A program made the position numbers and the translations under genes. Of a DNA stretch of 64,000 nucleotides, positions 44,950-56,638 are shown in pieces. Location of the stretch: positions 556,090 through 620,089 of the forward strand of contig NZ_JADQTO010000001.1 of assembly GCF_015704865.1 (NCBI RefSeq). The letters run 5' to 3'. Numbering within the stretch: position 1 is the first letter of the stretch; every line of letters starts with the position of its first letter. The stretch comes from Actinoplanes aureus. Its GTDB lineage: Bacteria > Actinomycetota > Actinomycetes > Mycobacteriales > Micromonosporaceae. Below the pieces are notes generated by a model. It did no database searches, was not told the DNA's origin, and worked only from the letters and a program-made list of their open reading frames with translations.

Positions 44950-46131
44950 TCACTCCGCTTCAACGACGGTTTTCCTTCTGTTTTCCGCTGCGGGTAGGCG
45001 CAGCTGGGGGTGGAACAGGTCGATCGGGTGGGCGGTGGTTCCGGTGGTCGCCAGGTCGGCCAGGATCTCGCCGACCACCGGCACGAACTTGAATCCGTGC
45101 CCGGAGAACCCGCAGGCCACGGTGACCGCCTCGTGCGCGGGGTGGCGGCTGATCACGAAGTGCTCGTCGGGTGTGGTGCTGTACATGCAGGGCTCGCCGC
45201 GCAGCCACTCCCCGGGCAGGTCGGGCAGGATCCGCCCGGCGCCACGGGCCATCTCGTCGATCTCGGCCGGGTGCACCGAGGTGTCCAGAGCCTCCGGGGT
45301 GGTCTCGGTGCCCCGCCGGAAGAACGCGATCTTCGCTCCGCCGTCCGGGCCGTCGATCGCCGGGAAGCCGTACATCTGGCTGCCCTCGGCCGGTTCCCAG
45401 ATGTAGATCGGGTGCCGGTCCGGCAGGAACGCATCGAGGTCGCCGCGCGGACGGAACCAGTGCTGGACCTGCCGCTCGATCCGGAACCGCACCCCGAGGT
45501 CGGCCAGCAGGCGGGGCGCCCACGGCCCGGGAGTGATCACGAGCTGGCCGGCGGTGTACTCGCCGGACGCCGTGCGTACCCGGACCCCGCCTCCGGCAGC
45601 CGGCTCCCAGGACTCCATCGGCTCGTGAAAACGCAGGTCGGCGCCGTGCTTGGTGGCCAGATCGAGCTGGGCGAGCACGGTTCGCTCGGGCCGGACGAAC
45701 CCGGCCTTCGCCTCGTAGAGCGCCACCTCGTCCGGGGTGGGTGCCATCGTCGGGAAGCGCCGGCGCAGCTCAGCCGCGTCCAGCATCTCGTGCTCCAGTC
45801 CCCACTGCCGGGCGCTGGCCAGGGCACCCGAGACGGTACGGCTCTCCGGCCGCCCCACCATCACCCCGCCGGTCAGCGTGATCACGTCCCGGCCGGAGTC
45901 CGCCGCCAACCGGTCGTACAACTCGTAGGCCCGGAGCAGCAGCGGCACGTACTCCGCGCCCTCGAAGTAGGACTGCCGGGTGATCCGGGAGCCGCCGTGA
46001 CTCGCTCCGCGATCGTGACCGGGACCGAACCGCTCCAGACCCAGCACCCGGTGCCCGCGGGCGGCCAGGTGATGGACCGCGGCACTGCCCATGCCGCCCA
46101 AGCCGGCAACGATCACGTCATATCCGGGCAC
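44950..46131 (-). CDS. Monomeric sarcosine oxidase-like flavoprotein
   Basis: 393 residues. N-terminal FAD site [22 protein letters not shown] and [12 protein letters not shown]; covalent-flavin Cys at about residue 315 in GEPCMYS, the same position as in Bacillus MSOX; C-terminal [18 protein letters not shown]. Oxidises sarcosine to glycine and formaldehyde with oxygen. N-methyl-tryptophan oxidase is a close relative, but the operon favours sarcosine. Confidence 0.85.
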   Translation of the reverse strand: MPGYDVIVAGLGGMGSAAVHHLAARGHRVLGLERFGPGHDRGASHGGSRITRQSYFEGAEYVPLLLRAYELYDRLAADSGRDVITLTGGVMVGRPESRTVSGALASARQWGLEHEMLDAAELRRRFPTMAPTPDEVALYEAKAGFVRPERTVLAQLDLATKHGADLRFHEPMESWEPAAGGGVRVRTASGEYTAGQLVITPGPWAPRLLADLGVRFRIERQVQHWFRPRGDLDAFLPDRHPIYIWEPAEGSQMYGFPAIDGPDGGAKIAFFRRGTETTPEALDTSVHPAEIDEMARGAGRILPDLPGEWLRGEPCMYSTTPDEHFVISRHPAHEAVTVACGFSGHGFKFVPVVGEILADLATTGTTAHPIDLFHPQLRLPAAENRRKTVVEAE

Positions 46132-46145
46132 GTCGGACTCCTTCG

Positions 46146-48482
46146 CTAGCGCCGCAGGCGCTCGTGTTTCGGGTCGAAGAGCGGTTCGGTGGCCACCGTG
46201 GCGAGCAGCCGCCGGTCGAAGTATCCGATCTCCACCTGTGTCCCCGGGACGGACAGCGCGGCGGGCAGCCAGGCGTACGCGATCGGGCCGCCGACCGTGT
46301 AGCCGTACGCCGCACTCGTCACATGGCCCACCGCGAAGCCGCCGGCGTACACCGGCTCGCGCCCCATCGGCATGTCCCCGGTGTCCACCATCGTCAGGCA
46401 GGTGAGCCGCCGGTCCGGCGGCGCCGCCGGCCGGGCCTCCGGGCGCACCGCGAAGCCCACCCCGGCCTGGAACGGATCGTCCTCGGCGGTCATGTCGACT
46501 CCCCAGGCTCGGTACCCCTTCTCCAGCCGCAGGCTGTTGAAGGCGAGCCGGCCCGCAGCGATCAGGCCCAGCTCCGGACCGGCCTCCCAGAGCGTGTCCC
46601 AGAGCCGCGGCCCGTACTCGGCCTCGGTGTAGATCTCCCAGCCCAGCTCGCCGACGTAGGACAGGCGCAGCATGGTGACCGGGACCATGCCCAGGTAGCC
46701 CTGCCGGACCTGGAAGTACTTGAAGGCCTCGGCCGAGACGTCCACGTCGGTGAGCGGGGCGACCAGCTCACGGGCGCGCGGTCCCCAGACCCCGACCCCG
46801 CAGGTGCCGCCGGTGACGTCGCGGACCGAGACCCCGGCGGGCGCGTGCCGCAGCAGCCAGTCCAGGTCGAGCGGGCCGTTCACGCCGACCTGGAAGCGGT
46901 CCTCGGCGAGCCGGGCCACGGTGATGTCGCTGCGCACGCCGCCGGCCTCGTCGAGCAGCAGGGTGTAGACCACGGTGCCCACCGGGCGGTCGACGTCGCC
47001 GCTGGTCAGGCCGTTGAGGAAGGAGACCGGGCCGATCACCTCGAGCCGGGTGAGCGGGGTCATGTCGTAGAGGGCGACCCGGCGCCGGGTGAGCCGGGCC
47101 TCGGTCTCGGCGATCGGGGACCAGTGCCGGGCGGACCACTCGTCGCGCGGCCGGAGCTCCTCGGGTGGCGGGTTCGTCGCGTACCAGAGGGGCCGCTCCC
47201 AGCCCATCGCCTCGCCGAACGTCGCGCCGAGCGCGACCTGCCGGGAGTGGAAGGGGCTGACCCGCAGGTTGCGCACCGCGGGCGGGTCCAGCGGATGGAT
47301 GATGTCGTAGACCTCGACGAAGCTGCGGATCGCGCGTTTGCGTACGTAGCCGGGGGCGAGTTGGGCCGGGTCGAAGCGGTTGAGGTCGCACTCGTGCAGG
47401 TCGATGCCGGGCCGGCCGTCCACCAGCCACTCGGCGACGGCTTTCGCGGCGCCGGCCGAGTGGGTCACCCAGATCGCCTCGGCGACCCAGAAGCCGCGCA
47501 GGTCGCGGGCCTCGCCGAGCAGCGGGAAGCCGTCCACGGTGAAGGAGAAGACGCCGTTGAAGGCGTCGTCCAGGGCCGTACCGCGCAGCGCGGGAAGCAG
47601 CTCGGTCGCCGCCGACCAGGATTGTTTGAAGGCGTCCGGGGTGAACGGCAGCATCGACGGGTGCGCGTCGCCGGGCAGTTCGGCGAGGTCGACCGGCATC
47701 GGTTCGTGCAGGTAGGAGCCGATGCCCAGGCAGTCGCCGTGTGCCCGGAAGTACAGGTCGCGATCCTGGTGGCGCAGGATCGGCAGGTCGTCGGTGGCAC
47801 CGGCCGAGGTGGTCCGGACGTACTGGTGGGCCATCGGCAGCAGTGGGATCGGCACGCCGGCGAGCTTGCCGATCTCCGGTCCCCAGAAGCCGGCGCAGCT
47901 CACCACGATGTCCGCGGGGTAGGTCTCGTCCGGCGTGCGTACGCCGGTGACGCGGCCTCGATCCGACAAGATCTCAGTTACCCGCATATTTCCGATGAAT
48001 TGGGCGCCGTTCGTGATCGCGCGTCCGGCCTGCACCTCGGCGGCTTTCACCGCCGAGACGAGACCGTCGGAAGCCACGTGCAGCCCACCCAGAACGATCG
48101 ACTTGTCGAGCAGGGGAAACAACGAGACGCACTCGTCGGCGTCGAGCACCGACGATGGGATCCCCCACGACTGACCGAACCCGAACCGCCGGTGCAACTC
48201 GGCGAGACGTGCCGAGGTGGTCGCCACCTCCAGACTCCCCACCGCCGAGAAGCACGCCAGCTCGGTGTACTTCTCCACGGTGTACCGGGCCATCCGGGCC
48301 ATGGTCCGCGACGGGTTGGTCTGGAAGACCAGGCCGGGCGCGTGCGAGCTGGAGCCGCCGGTGACGAAGAGCGGCCCCTGCTCCAGCACCGTCACGTCGG
48401 TCCACCCGCGCCCGGTCAGCTCATCGGCGAGGGCGCAGCCGACCACCCCCGCGCCGATGATCACGACCTTGGGTCCGGGCAC
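46146..48482 (-). CDS. Dimethylglycine/sarcosine dehydrogenase-like (FAD-GcvT)
   Basis: 778 residues. N-terminal FAD oxidoreductase domain (about 1-380): [17 protein letters not shown], with His47 in [10 protein letters not shown] at the place of the covalent-FAD His of this family. A GcvT-like folate domain follows (about 410-778): [64 protein letters not shown]. Likely converts dimethylglycine to sarcosine, passing the one-carbon unit to tetrahydrofolate. It starts three bases after the binding-protein gene. Confidence 0.87.
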   Translation of the reverse strand: MPGPKVVIIGAGVVGCALADELTGRGWTDVTVLEQGPLFVTGGSSSHAPGLVFQTNPSRTMARMARYTVEKYTELACFSAVGSLEVATTSARLAELHRRFGFGQSWGIPSSVLDADECVSLFPLLDKSIVLGGLHVASDGLVSAVKAAEVQAGRAITNGAQFIGNMRVTEILSDRGRVTGVRTPDETYPADIVVSCAGFWGPEIGKLAGVPIPLLPMAHQYVRTTSAGATDDLPILRHQDRDLYFRAHGDCLGIGSYLHEPMPVDLAELPGDAHPSMLPFTPDAFKQSWSAATELLPALRGTALDDAFNGVFSFTVDGFPLLGEARDLRGFWVAEAIWVTHSAGAAKAVAEWLVDGRPGIDLHECDLNRFDPAQLAPGYVRKRAIRSFVEVYDIIHPLDPPAVRNLRVSPFHSRQVALGATFGEAMGWERPLWYATNPPPEELRPRDEWSARHWSPIAETEARLTRRRVALYDMTPLTRLEVIGPVSFLNGLTSGDVDRPVGTVVYTLLLDEAGGVRSDITVARLAEDRFQVGVNGPLDLDWLLRHAPAGVSVRDVTGGTCGVGVWGPRARELVAPLTDVDVSAEAFKYFQVRQGYLGMVPVTMLRLSYVGELGWEIYTEAEYGPRLWDTLWEAGPELGLIAAGRLAFNSLRLEKGYRAWGVDMTAEDDPFQAGVGFAVRPEARPAAPPDRRLTCLTMVDTGDMPMGREPVYAGGFAVGHVTSAAYGYTVGGPIAYAWLPAALSVPGTQVEIGYFDRRLLATVATEPLFDPKHERLRR

Positions 48483-48485
48483 CGG

Positions 48486-49436
48486 TCAGTTCCCGGCCGG
48501 GATCCACGGTTTCCAGGTGGCCTCGTGCTCGGTCACCCACTTCTCGGCCGCCCGCTCCGGGGTCATGCCCTGGTTGGTCAGGTAGTCGGAGACCAGGTTC
48601 TGATCGTCGTTGGTCCACTTGAAGTTCTTCACCAGCTGGTACGCGGCCCCACCGGTGTCGGCGAACTTCTTGCTGACGATCTTGTCGAGGACGTATTCGG
48701 GGTAGTCGCAGGCCACCTTCTTCGGGTCGGCGTCACACCCGGCGGTGTACTCCGGCAGCTTCACCCGGACGTACTTCTCCTTCGCGAACAGCCACTGCGG
48801 CTCGTAGAAGTAGAAGAGCAGCGGCTTCTTCTGCGCGGTGGCCTGCTGGGCGGCCTTGATCAGGGCGGCCTCGCTGCCGGAGTAGACCACCTTGTAGTTC
48901 AGCTTCAGGTTGGCCACCAGCGCCTCGTCGTTGGTGACGTACGACGGGTCGCCGTCGAGGAGCTGGCCCTTGCCGCCGGACTCGGAGGTCTTGAACAGGC
49001 CGGCGTACTTGTTCAGGTTCTTCCAGTCGGTGATGTCCGGGTACTGGTCGGCCATCCACTGCGGGACGTACCAGCCGATGATGCCGGTGTTGCCGGTCGG
49101 GCCGGCGTCGACCGCGACCTTCTTCTCCTCGATGTAGGTCTTCTTCAGGTCGTCGTGACCCCAGTTCTCCACGATCGCGTCGACCTCGCCGGTCTCGAAG
49201 CCCTGCCAGGAGATCTCCTCCTTGAGGTTCTTCGTCTCGACGGTGTACCCGAGCTTCTTCTCCAGCAGGTACTCGATCACCGCGGCGTTCGACTCGTACC
49301 CCACCCAGGGGTTGATCGCCAGGTTGACCGTGCCCTTGCTGCCGGCGCTCGGCGCCGGATCGCCGGAGTCCGAGGTGGCGCCCTGGCAGCCCGCCGTGAG
49401 GAGAAGGCAGACGACCGCGACGTACGAGATTCTCAT
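48486..49436 (-). CDS. Glycine betaine/choline-binding lipoprotein (ProX/OpuAC-like)
   Basis: 316 residues. Lipoprotein signal with lipobox LLTAGC (Cys17). The mature protein has the betaine-binding type II fold: NLAINPWVGYESNAAVIEYLL, ENWGHDD, GWYVPQWMADQYPDI and YEPQWLFAKEKYV, with several Trp/Tyr residues available for an aromatic cage round a quaternary amine. ATGA overlap with the permease gene. Confidence 0.92.
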   Translation of the reverse strand: MRISYVAVVCLLLTAGCQGATSDSGDPAPSAGSKGTVNLAINPWVGYESNAAVIEYLLEKKLGYTVETKNLKEEISWQGFETGEVDAIVENWGHDDLKKTYIEEKKVAVDAGPTGNTGIIGWYVPQWMADQYPDITDWKNLNKYAGLFKTSESGGKGQLLDGDPSYVTNDEALVANLKLNYKVVYSGSEAALIKAAQQATAQKKPLLFYFYEPQWLFAKEKYVRVKLPEYTAGCDADPKKVACDYPEYVLDKIVSKKFADTGGAAYQLVKNFKWTNDDQNLVSDYLTNQGMTPERAAEKWVTEHEATWKPWIPAGN

Positions 49437-51357
49437 GAGGAAGGTCCCTTCGAACGATGAAACCCTTGGGTGAGCCGGTCCAGCAGGACGCCGAGCAGCA
49501 CGATCGCGAAGCCCGCGGCCAGACCCCGGCCGAAGTCCTCGCGCTGGGAGAAACCTGCGACCACGTCATATCCGAGAGCGCCGGCGCCGACCAGGCCGCC
49601 GACGACGACCATTCCCAGCACCATGACGATCCCCTGGTTGGCGGCGAGCAGCAGACCGCCCCGGGCCATCGGCAACTGCACCTTCCAGAGCAGCTGCCGC
49701 GGCGTCGACCCGGCCGAGAGCGCGGCCTCCACCACCGTCGGCGGCACGTCCCGGATACCCCGTTCGACCAGCCGGACCACCGGCGGGACGGCGAAGATGA
49801 CGGCCGCGACGATCGCGGTGAACCGGCTCGCGCCGAAGAGCGCGACCGCCGGCAGCAGGTAGACGAAGGACGGCATGGTCTGTGCCGCGTCCAGCAGTGG
49901 CCGGACCGCCGTGGCCAGCCGGTCGTGCCGGGCACAGGAGATACCGGCCCACACCCCGCCGAGCAGGGTCAGCGCGGTGGCCACCAGAACCGTGGCCAGG
50001 GTCTGCATGGCGTGCACCCAGAGCCCCAGCGCGGCCACCCCGACGGCCGCCGCCGCGGCGACCAGTGCCGCCCGCCACCCCGCGATCAGCAGGCCGAACC
50101 CGAGCACGAACAGCACGAACAGCCACCACGGGGTGGTCACGAGCAGGTTCTCCAGGGGATTGAGCAGGTAACCGGTGACCGTGTTCTTCAGCCATTCGGT
50201 GCCGGCGTACCAGTGCAGCTCCACCCAGGCGGTGAGCCGGTTGACCGGGGCCGCGAAGGAGAGGGCGGGCACCCGGTCACCGATCGGCAGCAGCACGACC
50301 AGCGCCGCGGCCGCGAGCACCGGCACGGCCAGCCGCCAGGGCAGCGGGCGCCGGCGGGACGCGGCCGTGGTCACCCGGTCCAGCACCACCGCCATGATCA
50401 CGATGGCCAGGCCGGCGTCGAAGGCCGCGCCGACGTTCACCCGCTCGAGCGCCCGCACGATGTTCTGGCCCAGGCCCGGCGCGTCGATCAGCGCGGTCAC
50501 CACCACCATGGAGAGGGCCACCATGATCGTCTGGTTGACCGCGAGGACCAGCACCGGGCGGGCCATCGGCAGCCGTACCTTGGTCAGCAGCTGCCACCGG
50601 GTCGAGCCCTGCGCGGCCGCCGCCTCCACCGTCACCGGCGCCACCCCGGCGATCCCGAGCTGAGTGATCCGGATGGTCACCGGCACGGCGTAGATCAGCG
50701 TCGCGATCACCGCGGCCGGCGAGCCGATCAGGAAGAGCAGCGTCATCGGCGCCAGGTAGGCGAAGGTGGGCAGGATCTGCATGACGTCGAGCACCGGGCG
50801 CAGCGCCGAGCCGATCCAGCGGACCCGCGCGGCGAGGATGCCGAGCGGCACCCCGATCAGCACCGACAGCAGCACCGCCGCCAGCGTCAGGGCCAGCGTG
50901 TCCACGCTCTCGGTCCACAGCCCCAGCACCGCGAAACTCAGGAAACCGGCGACCGCCAGCAGCGCGGCCCGCCATCCGGCGAGCACCAGCGACACCGCGC
51001 CGGCCACCGCGACCAGCCCGGCGAAGCCGAGCCCGGTCAGCGCCGCGCTCACCGCCTCCACCAGCAGCCGCACACCGAGCCGCAGGTAGTTCACGCCGAA
51101 GAGGAAGAGCGGATGACTGTCCCGGTTCGCGTCCACCCACTCCCGGACCGAGTCGAAGAACCGGAACGCGGCGGCATCCGCCGAATCCGCGGCCGGCGTC
51201 GAACGAAAGCCGAGATAGGCGCCGGCAGCCGCGACGACCAAGATCGCAAATATGGTACGAGTCGACCACGGTCCCCGGACTCCCCACCGATCTCCGCCGC
51301 CGGTCCGGCCCGCAGGGGGGCCGCCGGGCCGGAGCTCGGGGCGGGTCATGGTCGCGG

Positions 51358-51361
<4 letters not shown>
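49433..51361 (-). CDS. Fused two-domain betaine/choline ABC permease
   Basis: 642 residues from a GTG that overlaps the ATPase stop (GTGA); ATG 51349 is an alternative. It holds two BPD_transp_1 domains in tandem, about 155-350 and 440-635. Each has its own EAA loop: [21 protein letters not shown] in the first (core [13 protein letters not shown]) and [21 protein letters not shown] in the second (core [13 protein letters not shown]). The usual OpuAB/ProW protein has one such domain and works as a dimer; here one chain supplies both halves. Confidence 0.88.
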
Positions 51362-52392
<1,031 letters not shown>

Positions 52393-52396
52393 CGCG

Positions 52397-53878
52397 TCAT
52401 CCCCGCCCGATCAGGTCAGCGGCGCGCTCTCCGATCATCAGCACCGCGACCATCGGGTTCACCGAGGTCATCGTCGGGAAGATCGAGGCGTCGGCGATCC
52501 GTACGTTGGGGAAGCCGGCCAGCCGCAGTTCCGGATCGACCACTGTGCCCGGGTCGTCCGGCGCGCCCATCCGGCAGGTGCCGGCCGGGTGGAAGACGGT
52601 GTGGTGCACCGCCCGCCCGTACGCCGAGAGCTCCTCGTCGGTATGCAGACGCGGGCCCGGCGCGATCTCCCGGGCGATCCACGAGGCGAACGGCTCGGTG
52701 GCCGCCACCTCACGGGCCAGCCGCAGGCCGTCCACGATCGTCCGCTCGTCGTACCCGCCGGGGTCGGTGAAGTAACGGAAGTCCAGCAGCGGCTTGAGTG
52801 CCGGGTCGGCGCCGGCCAGCGTCAGCCGGCCGACGCTGCGTGGTCGCGGCACGTTGGGGGTCATCCCGAAGCCGTGCGCCGGCACGTCGTAGCCGAGCCG
52901 CTCGGTGTTGACCGTGAACGGGATCTGGTAGAGGTGGAACATCAGGTCCGGGCGGGTGGCGGCCGGGTCCCGGCGGACGAACAGGCCGGCGTCCGAGTCC
53001 ATCGCCGACATCGGCGGGATCGGCCGGCTCGCCTCCCAGAGGATCAGCGACTCCGGGTGATCGAGCAGGTGCTCGCCGACGCCCGGCAGGTCCTGGCGGA
53101 CCGGTATGCCGAGTCGCTCCAGGTCCGCGGCCGGGCCGATGCCGGAGAGCAGCAGCAGTCGCGGGGTGTCGATCGCGCCGGCGCAGAGCACGTACTCCCG
53201 GCGGGCCCGGATCAGTTTGTCCCCCTCGTCGTCCCGGACGGTGACCCCACGCTCGGGATCCAGGTGGTACGCCCACGTCTCGGTCCGGATCGTCAGGTTG
53301 GGCCGGCCCAGATGCGGGTGCAGGTAGGCGACCGAGGCGGACGACCGGATCCCGGTCTCCGGGTGGTACCCGACCGGGAAGAACCCGGTGCCGTCCACGA
53401 ACGGGCCCGCGTTGAAATCCTCGTGCACCGGCACCCCGAGCGCGGCATGGCACGCCGCGACGAAGTCGGCGGTCAGCGGGTTGCGGTCCCGCTCGGCCAC
53501 CGGACTGATATTGATCGCCAGGCGCTTCCAGTAAGGCATCATCTCGTCGTACGACCAGCCGGCCGCTCCGGCTGTCACCCAATCGGTGAAATCTTCGGCC
53601 GGTGGCAAAAAGCTGATCATGGTGTTGTGCGACGAACACCCGCCCAGTACCCGCGCCCGCGAATGCCGGACATGTGAATTCCCGCGCGGCTGCTCGACGA
53701 TCGGATAGTCGTAATCGAATCCGGTCTCCAGCAGGTTCAGCCAGTTGCGGAGCCGGAGGATGCGCTGGTCACCGACGTCGGACGGCCCACCCTCGATCAG
53801 GCAGACCCGGAGCCCGGGGTCGGCCGAGAGCCGCGACGCCACGACCGAACCGGCCGTACCCCCGCCGACGATCACCAC
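52397..53878 (-). CDS. Choline oxidase-like GMC oxidoreductase
   Basis: 493 residues from GTG 53878. GMC fold with [52 protein letters not shown] and [18 protein letters not shown]. It resembles Arthrobacter choline oxidase from memory: His84 in GGCSSHN corresponds to the covalent-FAD His; the next catalytic Ser is Thr here, and the Glu that holds the trimethylammonium group aligns with Asp. An oxidase would take choline to betaine in two steps, which fits the absence of a betaine aldehyde dehydrogenase. The start is uncertain: upstream codons LETIDYD match the family N-terminus, and a CTG at 53899 follows GGAAGG. Confidence 0.83.
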   Translation of the reverse strand: MVIVGGGTAGSVVASRLSADPGLRVCLIEGGPSDVGDQRILRLRNWLNLLETGFDYDYPIVEQPRGNSHVRHSRARVLGGCSSHNTMISFLPPAEDFTDWVTAGAAGWSYDEMMPYWKRLAINISPVAERDRNPLTADFVAACHAALGVPVHEDFNAGPFVDGTGFFPVGYHPETGIRSSASVAYLHPHLGRPNLTIRTETWAYHLDPERGVTVRDDEGDKLIRARREYVLCAGAIDTPRLLLLSGIGPAADLERLGIPVRQDLPGVGEHLLDHPESLILWEASRPIPPMSAMDSDAGLFVRRDPAATRPDLMFHLYQIPFTVNTERLGYDVPAHGFGMTPNVPRPRSVGRLTLAGADPALKPLLDFRYFTDPGGYDERTIVDGLRLAREVAATEPFASWIAREIAPGPRLHTDEELSAYGRAVHHTVFHPAGTCRMGAPDDPGTVVDPELRLAGFPNVRIADASIFPTMTSVNPMVAVLMIGERAADLIGRG

Positions 53879-53920
53879 GTCGTAATCGATCGTTTCCAGT
53901 TTGCGCCACCTTCCGGCGGA

Positions 53921-53938
53921 GTTTGCGCTCTGCGAAAC
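53921..53938. promoter_or_regulatory. Inverted repeat upstream of choline operon
   Basis: GTTTGCGC-TCT-GCG-AAAC is a near-palindrome in the 176-bp region between the choline operon and the divergent glycerophosphodiesterase gene. Related TTGCGC/GCGCAA words recur at about 53900 and 53992. A regulator site is plausible; no regulator gene lies beside it. Confidence 0.3.
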
Positions 53939-54054
53939 AGGATCTTCAGCTCAGTGGCGGTGGTCAATGGCAGAAGGTGTCTTTTACTTCTGCGCAACAA
54001 TCCGGCCGGGTCACGGCTCCCCGGCCGACACGATCGCCCCGGCATACTGCTGGC

Positions 54055-54816
54055 GTGGATCATCCGTACCTCGACGCCCCGGGACCGCTGGCCTTCGCGC
54101 ACCGGGGCGGAGCCGCGGCCGGTGACGAGAACACCGCGGCGGCCTTCGAGCGGGCGATCAAACTCGGTTACCGGTACGTGGAGACCGACGTGCACGCGAC
54201 CGCGGACGGCGTACCGGTCGTGATCCACGATCCGCGGCTGGACCGGGTCGCCGGGCGACCCGGCCGGGTGGCGAGCCTCACCTGGGCGGACCTGTCGACC
54301 GTACGGGTCGGCGGGGCGGCCGCCGTGCCCCGCCTCGACGAGGTCCTGGACGCCTGGCCGGAAATCCGGTTCAACGTCGACGTGAAGGACGACCGGGTCG
54401 TCGGGCCGGCCGTCGATGCGGTACGCCGTACCGCCGCCGAGGACCGGGTGCTGCTCGCCTCGTTCAGCGACTCCCGGCTGAACCGGGTACGCGCGCTGGC
54501 GGGCCCGCGGGTCGCGACCTCGCTCGGCATGCGCGGCATCGCCCGGCTCCGGATCGCCTCGACCGCCGGCCTGCCCCTGCGCCTGCCCTCGTCGGTGGTC
54601 GCCGCCCAGATCCCGGTACGGCATCGCCGGATAACCGTGCTGACTCCGCGATTTCTCGCCTATCTGCACCGGCTGGGTCTAGCGGTGCACGTCTGGACGA
54701 TAGACGATCCGAATGAAATGAATAAGCTCCTCGATATGGGCGTCGACGGCATAATGACCGACCGCGTCGACGTGCTCCGGGACATTTTCGCCGCGCGCGG
54801 GCTCTGGCCGGCGTAG
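54055..54816 (+). CDS. Glycerophosphodiester phosphodiesterase
   Basis: 253 residues from GTG 54055, six bases after CATACT (leaderless-type). GDPD TIM barrel: FAHRGGAAAGDENTAAAFERAI with the catalytic His-Arg, YVETDVHATADGVPVVIHDPRLDRV with the metal Glu/Asp and second His, FNVDVKDD, and the end VHVWTIDDPNEMNKLLDMGVDGIMTD (core VWTIDDPNEM). No signal peptide, so cytosolic. It hydrolyses glycerophosphodiesters to glycerol-3-phosphate and an alcohol. Since glycerophosphocholine would yield choline, the link to the divergent choline operon is suggestive. The last 40 codons are unusually AT-rich. Confidence 0.92.
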   Translation: MDHPYLDAPGPLAFAHRGGAAAGDENTAAAFERAIKLGYRYVETDVHATADGVPVVIHDPRLDRVAGRPGRVASLTWADLSTVRVGGAAAVPRLDEVLDAWPEIRFNVDVKDDRVVGPAVDAVRRTAAEDRVLLASFSDSRLNRVRALAGPRVATSLGMRGIARLRIASTAGLPLRLPSSVVAAQIPVRHRRITVLTPRFLAYLHRLGLAVHVWTIDDPNEMNKLLDMGVDGIMTDRVDVLRDIFAARGLWPA

Positions 54817-54892
54817 GGAACTACCGCCTCGGCAGCCCGTCGGCTAACGTCCCAGGTCGGCGTTGTAGGACCATGATCACGTGAACCGCGGA

Positions 54893-54912
54893 CATCATCC
54901 GAACGGATGATG
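54893..54912. terminator. Perfect 20-bp palindrome after the GDPD gene
   Basis: CATCATCCG-AA-CGGATGATG, a 9-bp perfect stem with a two-base centre, 77 bases after the stop at 54816. It may be a terminator or a protein-binding site; the tiny loop slightly favours an operator. Confidence 0.4.
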
Positions 54913-55076
54913 CCGGGGGTTCAAGGTCGGACCCATATTTCTTCCTTAAGTTCCGGACAAGAATCAGTTAATTCACAGCCTGGAATTGATTTCTGTGAGA
55001 GGTGCTCTTAACGTCTGGGCGTCGGCGCCGCAGGGGTGGCCGAAGTCCTGGAATTCGGGGAAAAGAAGGTCACGTC
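54913..55076 (+). promoter_or_regulatory. Low-GC promoter/leader of the cell-wall protein gene
   Basis: Clearly less GC-rich than its surroundings, especially 54940-55000. It contains an inverted pair TCACAG (54973-54978) / CTGTGA (54993-54998) and an AAGAAGG site before ATG 55077. No known riboswitch consensus was recognised. Confidence 0.35.
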
Positions 55077-56471
55077 ATGCGAAGCTCGGGTCACCGACGC
55101 ACCCGGATCCTGGCCGCCGGAGCAGTTCTCATCGCCGTCGGCGGTGTCATCGGATTCACGCAGTTCGCTCAGGCTGACGACACCGCCTCCACGAAGGCGG
55201 CCACCGAGAGCGGCGCCGGCAAGGTGGTCGGCAACAACCTGACGATCCTCACCGACACGTGCATCGACAGCCAGCTGGAGCGGCACGACGGCTTCCAGAA
55301 GGGCAACCGGTGCGTCTCCACCGAGTTCGGTGAGGTCGGCGCGGCCGCCAACAACCCGACGCTGCTGATCGCCGAGGCCCCCCGCAGCGTCACGGTCGGC
55401 ACCCCGTTCACCCTCCGGGTCAGCACCCGCAACCTGATCCGCGACCGGTTCCTCGCGGCCGGCCAGGGCGGCTACTACGTGGAGAGCAGCGTCCTGCAGA
55501 ACGGCCTGGTCCGCGGCCACTTCCACAGTGCCTGCCGGATGCTGGCCAGCACCAACGAGGCGCCCGACCCCGCGCCGGTGTCGGCCTTCTTCGTCGCCAC
55601 CGAGGACCGCCAGGGCAGTGCCACCCCGGACACGGTCACCATCCAGGTGCCCGGTCTGCCTCAGGAGGGCACCGCTCAGTGCTCATCGTGGGCCGGTGAC
55701 GGTTCGCACCGGATCCCGATGATGGAGCGCGCCAACCAGACCCCGGCGATCGACTCCGTCCGCATCACCGTCCGCGCCGCCGGCAACAACAACGGCGGCG
55801 GCGGCAACACGGGCGGCGGCGGCAACACCGGCGGCGGTAACAACAACGGCGGCGGCGGCAACACCGGCGGCGGTAACAACAACGGCGGCGGCGGCAACAC
55901 CGGCGGAGGCAACGACACCAACAGCGGCGGCGTGACGCCGGCGCCGTCGAAGCCCACCGCCACCAGCCCGGCCGCGCCGAAGCCGAACGCCACCACCAAG
56001 ACGACCACCAAGCCCGCCACCCCGCGCACCAACTCGACGACGAAGGCCCCCGAGACCCGCGACGACGAGGGCACCTCGACCTCGGAGAACGAGTCCTCGA
56101 CCGAGTCGCCGAACCAGAACGAGAACGAGAACCCGGGCACCACCGGGAACGAGCAGAACAACGCGGAGTCGACGGAATCCGAGGAGACCGTCACGCCGAA
56201 GAGCACCAAGAAGGCCGCCAAGCCGCAGCCGACCGAGACCGAGGAGACCGACGGTCCGGCTCTCGCCGCCGGCGACGACGGTGCCCCCGACGACTACCAG
56301 TACGACCCGGCCACCGAGGACAAGACCGTGGCCGAGCCGCCCGCCGAGCAGGGTGGACCGATCGCCCTGATCAGCAACAACATCGCCTGGGTCGGCGGTG
56401 GCGCGGTGCTCCTGCTGGTCGCTCTGATCGCGGTCGCCTTCGCCCGCAGCCGTCCCCGCACCTGGCGCTGA
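55077..56471 (+). CDS. Secreted cell-wall protein with Gly-Asn repeats and C-terminal anchor helix
   Basis: 464 residues. Signal peptide (about 1-35, ending QFAQA|DD). Residues about 36-235 form an unrecognised extracellular domain with four Cys (DTCIDSQ, NRCVST, SACRML, AQCSSW). Next is a repeat tract of GGGGNTGGGNNN type (about 238-280), a Thr/Pro/Lys then Glu/Ser/Asn-rich stalk (about 285-420), and one C-terminal helix (NNIAWVGGGAVLLLVALIAVAF) followed by basic RSRPRTWR. There is no LPxTG, so the helix is probably the anchor. A strong hairpin terminator follows. Function unknown; the layout suits a surface protein spanning the wall. Confidence 0.8.
   Translation: MRSSGHRRTRILAAGAVLIAVGGVIGFTQFAQADDTASTKAATESGAGKVVGNNLTILTDTCIDSQLERHDGFQKGNRCVSTEFGEVGAAANNPTLLIAEAPRSVTVGTPFTLRVSTRNLIRDRFLAAGQGGYYVESSVLQNGLVRGHFHSACRMLASTNEAPDPAPVSAFFVATEDRQGSATPDTVTIQVPGLPQEGTAQCSSWAGDGSHRIPMMERANQTPAIDSVRITVRAAGNNNGGGGNTGGGGNTGGGNNNGGGGNTGGGNNNGGGGNTGGGNDTNSGGVTPAPSKPTATSPAAPKPNATTKTTTKPATPRTNSTTKAPETRDDEGTSTSENESSTESPNQNENENPGTTGNEQNNAESTESEETVTPKSTKKAAKPQPTETEETDGPALAAGDDGAPDDYQYDPATEDKTVAEPPAEQGGPIALISNNIAWVGGGAVLLLVALIAVAFARSRPRTWR
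55785..55925 (+). repeat. In-frame GGC/AAC-rich coding repeat
   Basis: Short repeats encoding GGGGNTGGGNNN-like units within the cell-wall protein, with near-identical 33-bp stretches (for example from 55832 and 55865). Likely variable in copy number between strains through slippage. Confidence 0.75.
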
Positions 56472-56491
56472 CCCCGCCACCACCCCGCACA

Positions 56492-56525
56492 GACGGGCAG
56501 GACCTCCGCAGAGGTCCTGCCCGTC
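56492..56525 (+). terminator. Strong hairpin terminator
   Basis: A perfect 15-bp stem (56492-56506 with 56511-56525; arms begin GACGGGCAGG and GAGGTCCTGC) with loop CGCA, 20 bases after the stop of the cell-wall protein gene. No T-tract, as usual in this group. Confidence 0.88.
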
Positions 56526-56588
56526 GTCGTGTCAAGCCTCGCCTGGAAACCTCGAAATACCTGTCGCGGCACGGTTGATCGGCGAGAT

Positions 56589-56607
56589 GAAGGGTAGCCT
56601 TACCTGC
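56589..56607 (+). promoter_or_regulatory. IdeR/DmdR-type iron box
   Basis: The 19-mer GAAGGGTAGCCTTACCTGC matches the iron-box consensus TTAGGTTAGSCTAACCTAA at about 13 positions, including AGG, TAG, CT and ACCT. It lies 32 bases before the siderophore-interacting protein gene, so iron repression is likely. Confidence 0.65.
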
Positions 56608-56638
56608 TGATCGTCCCCCTTGGCAGTGAGGTGCAGTT

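Noticed and set aside
54913..55076. Riboswitch (for example c-di-AMP type) before the cell-wall protein gene
   Set aside because: I compared it with the ydaO-type and other consensus motifs I know and found no convincing match; only a simple inverted pair is visible.
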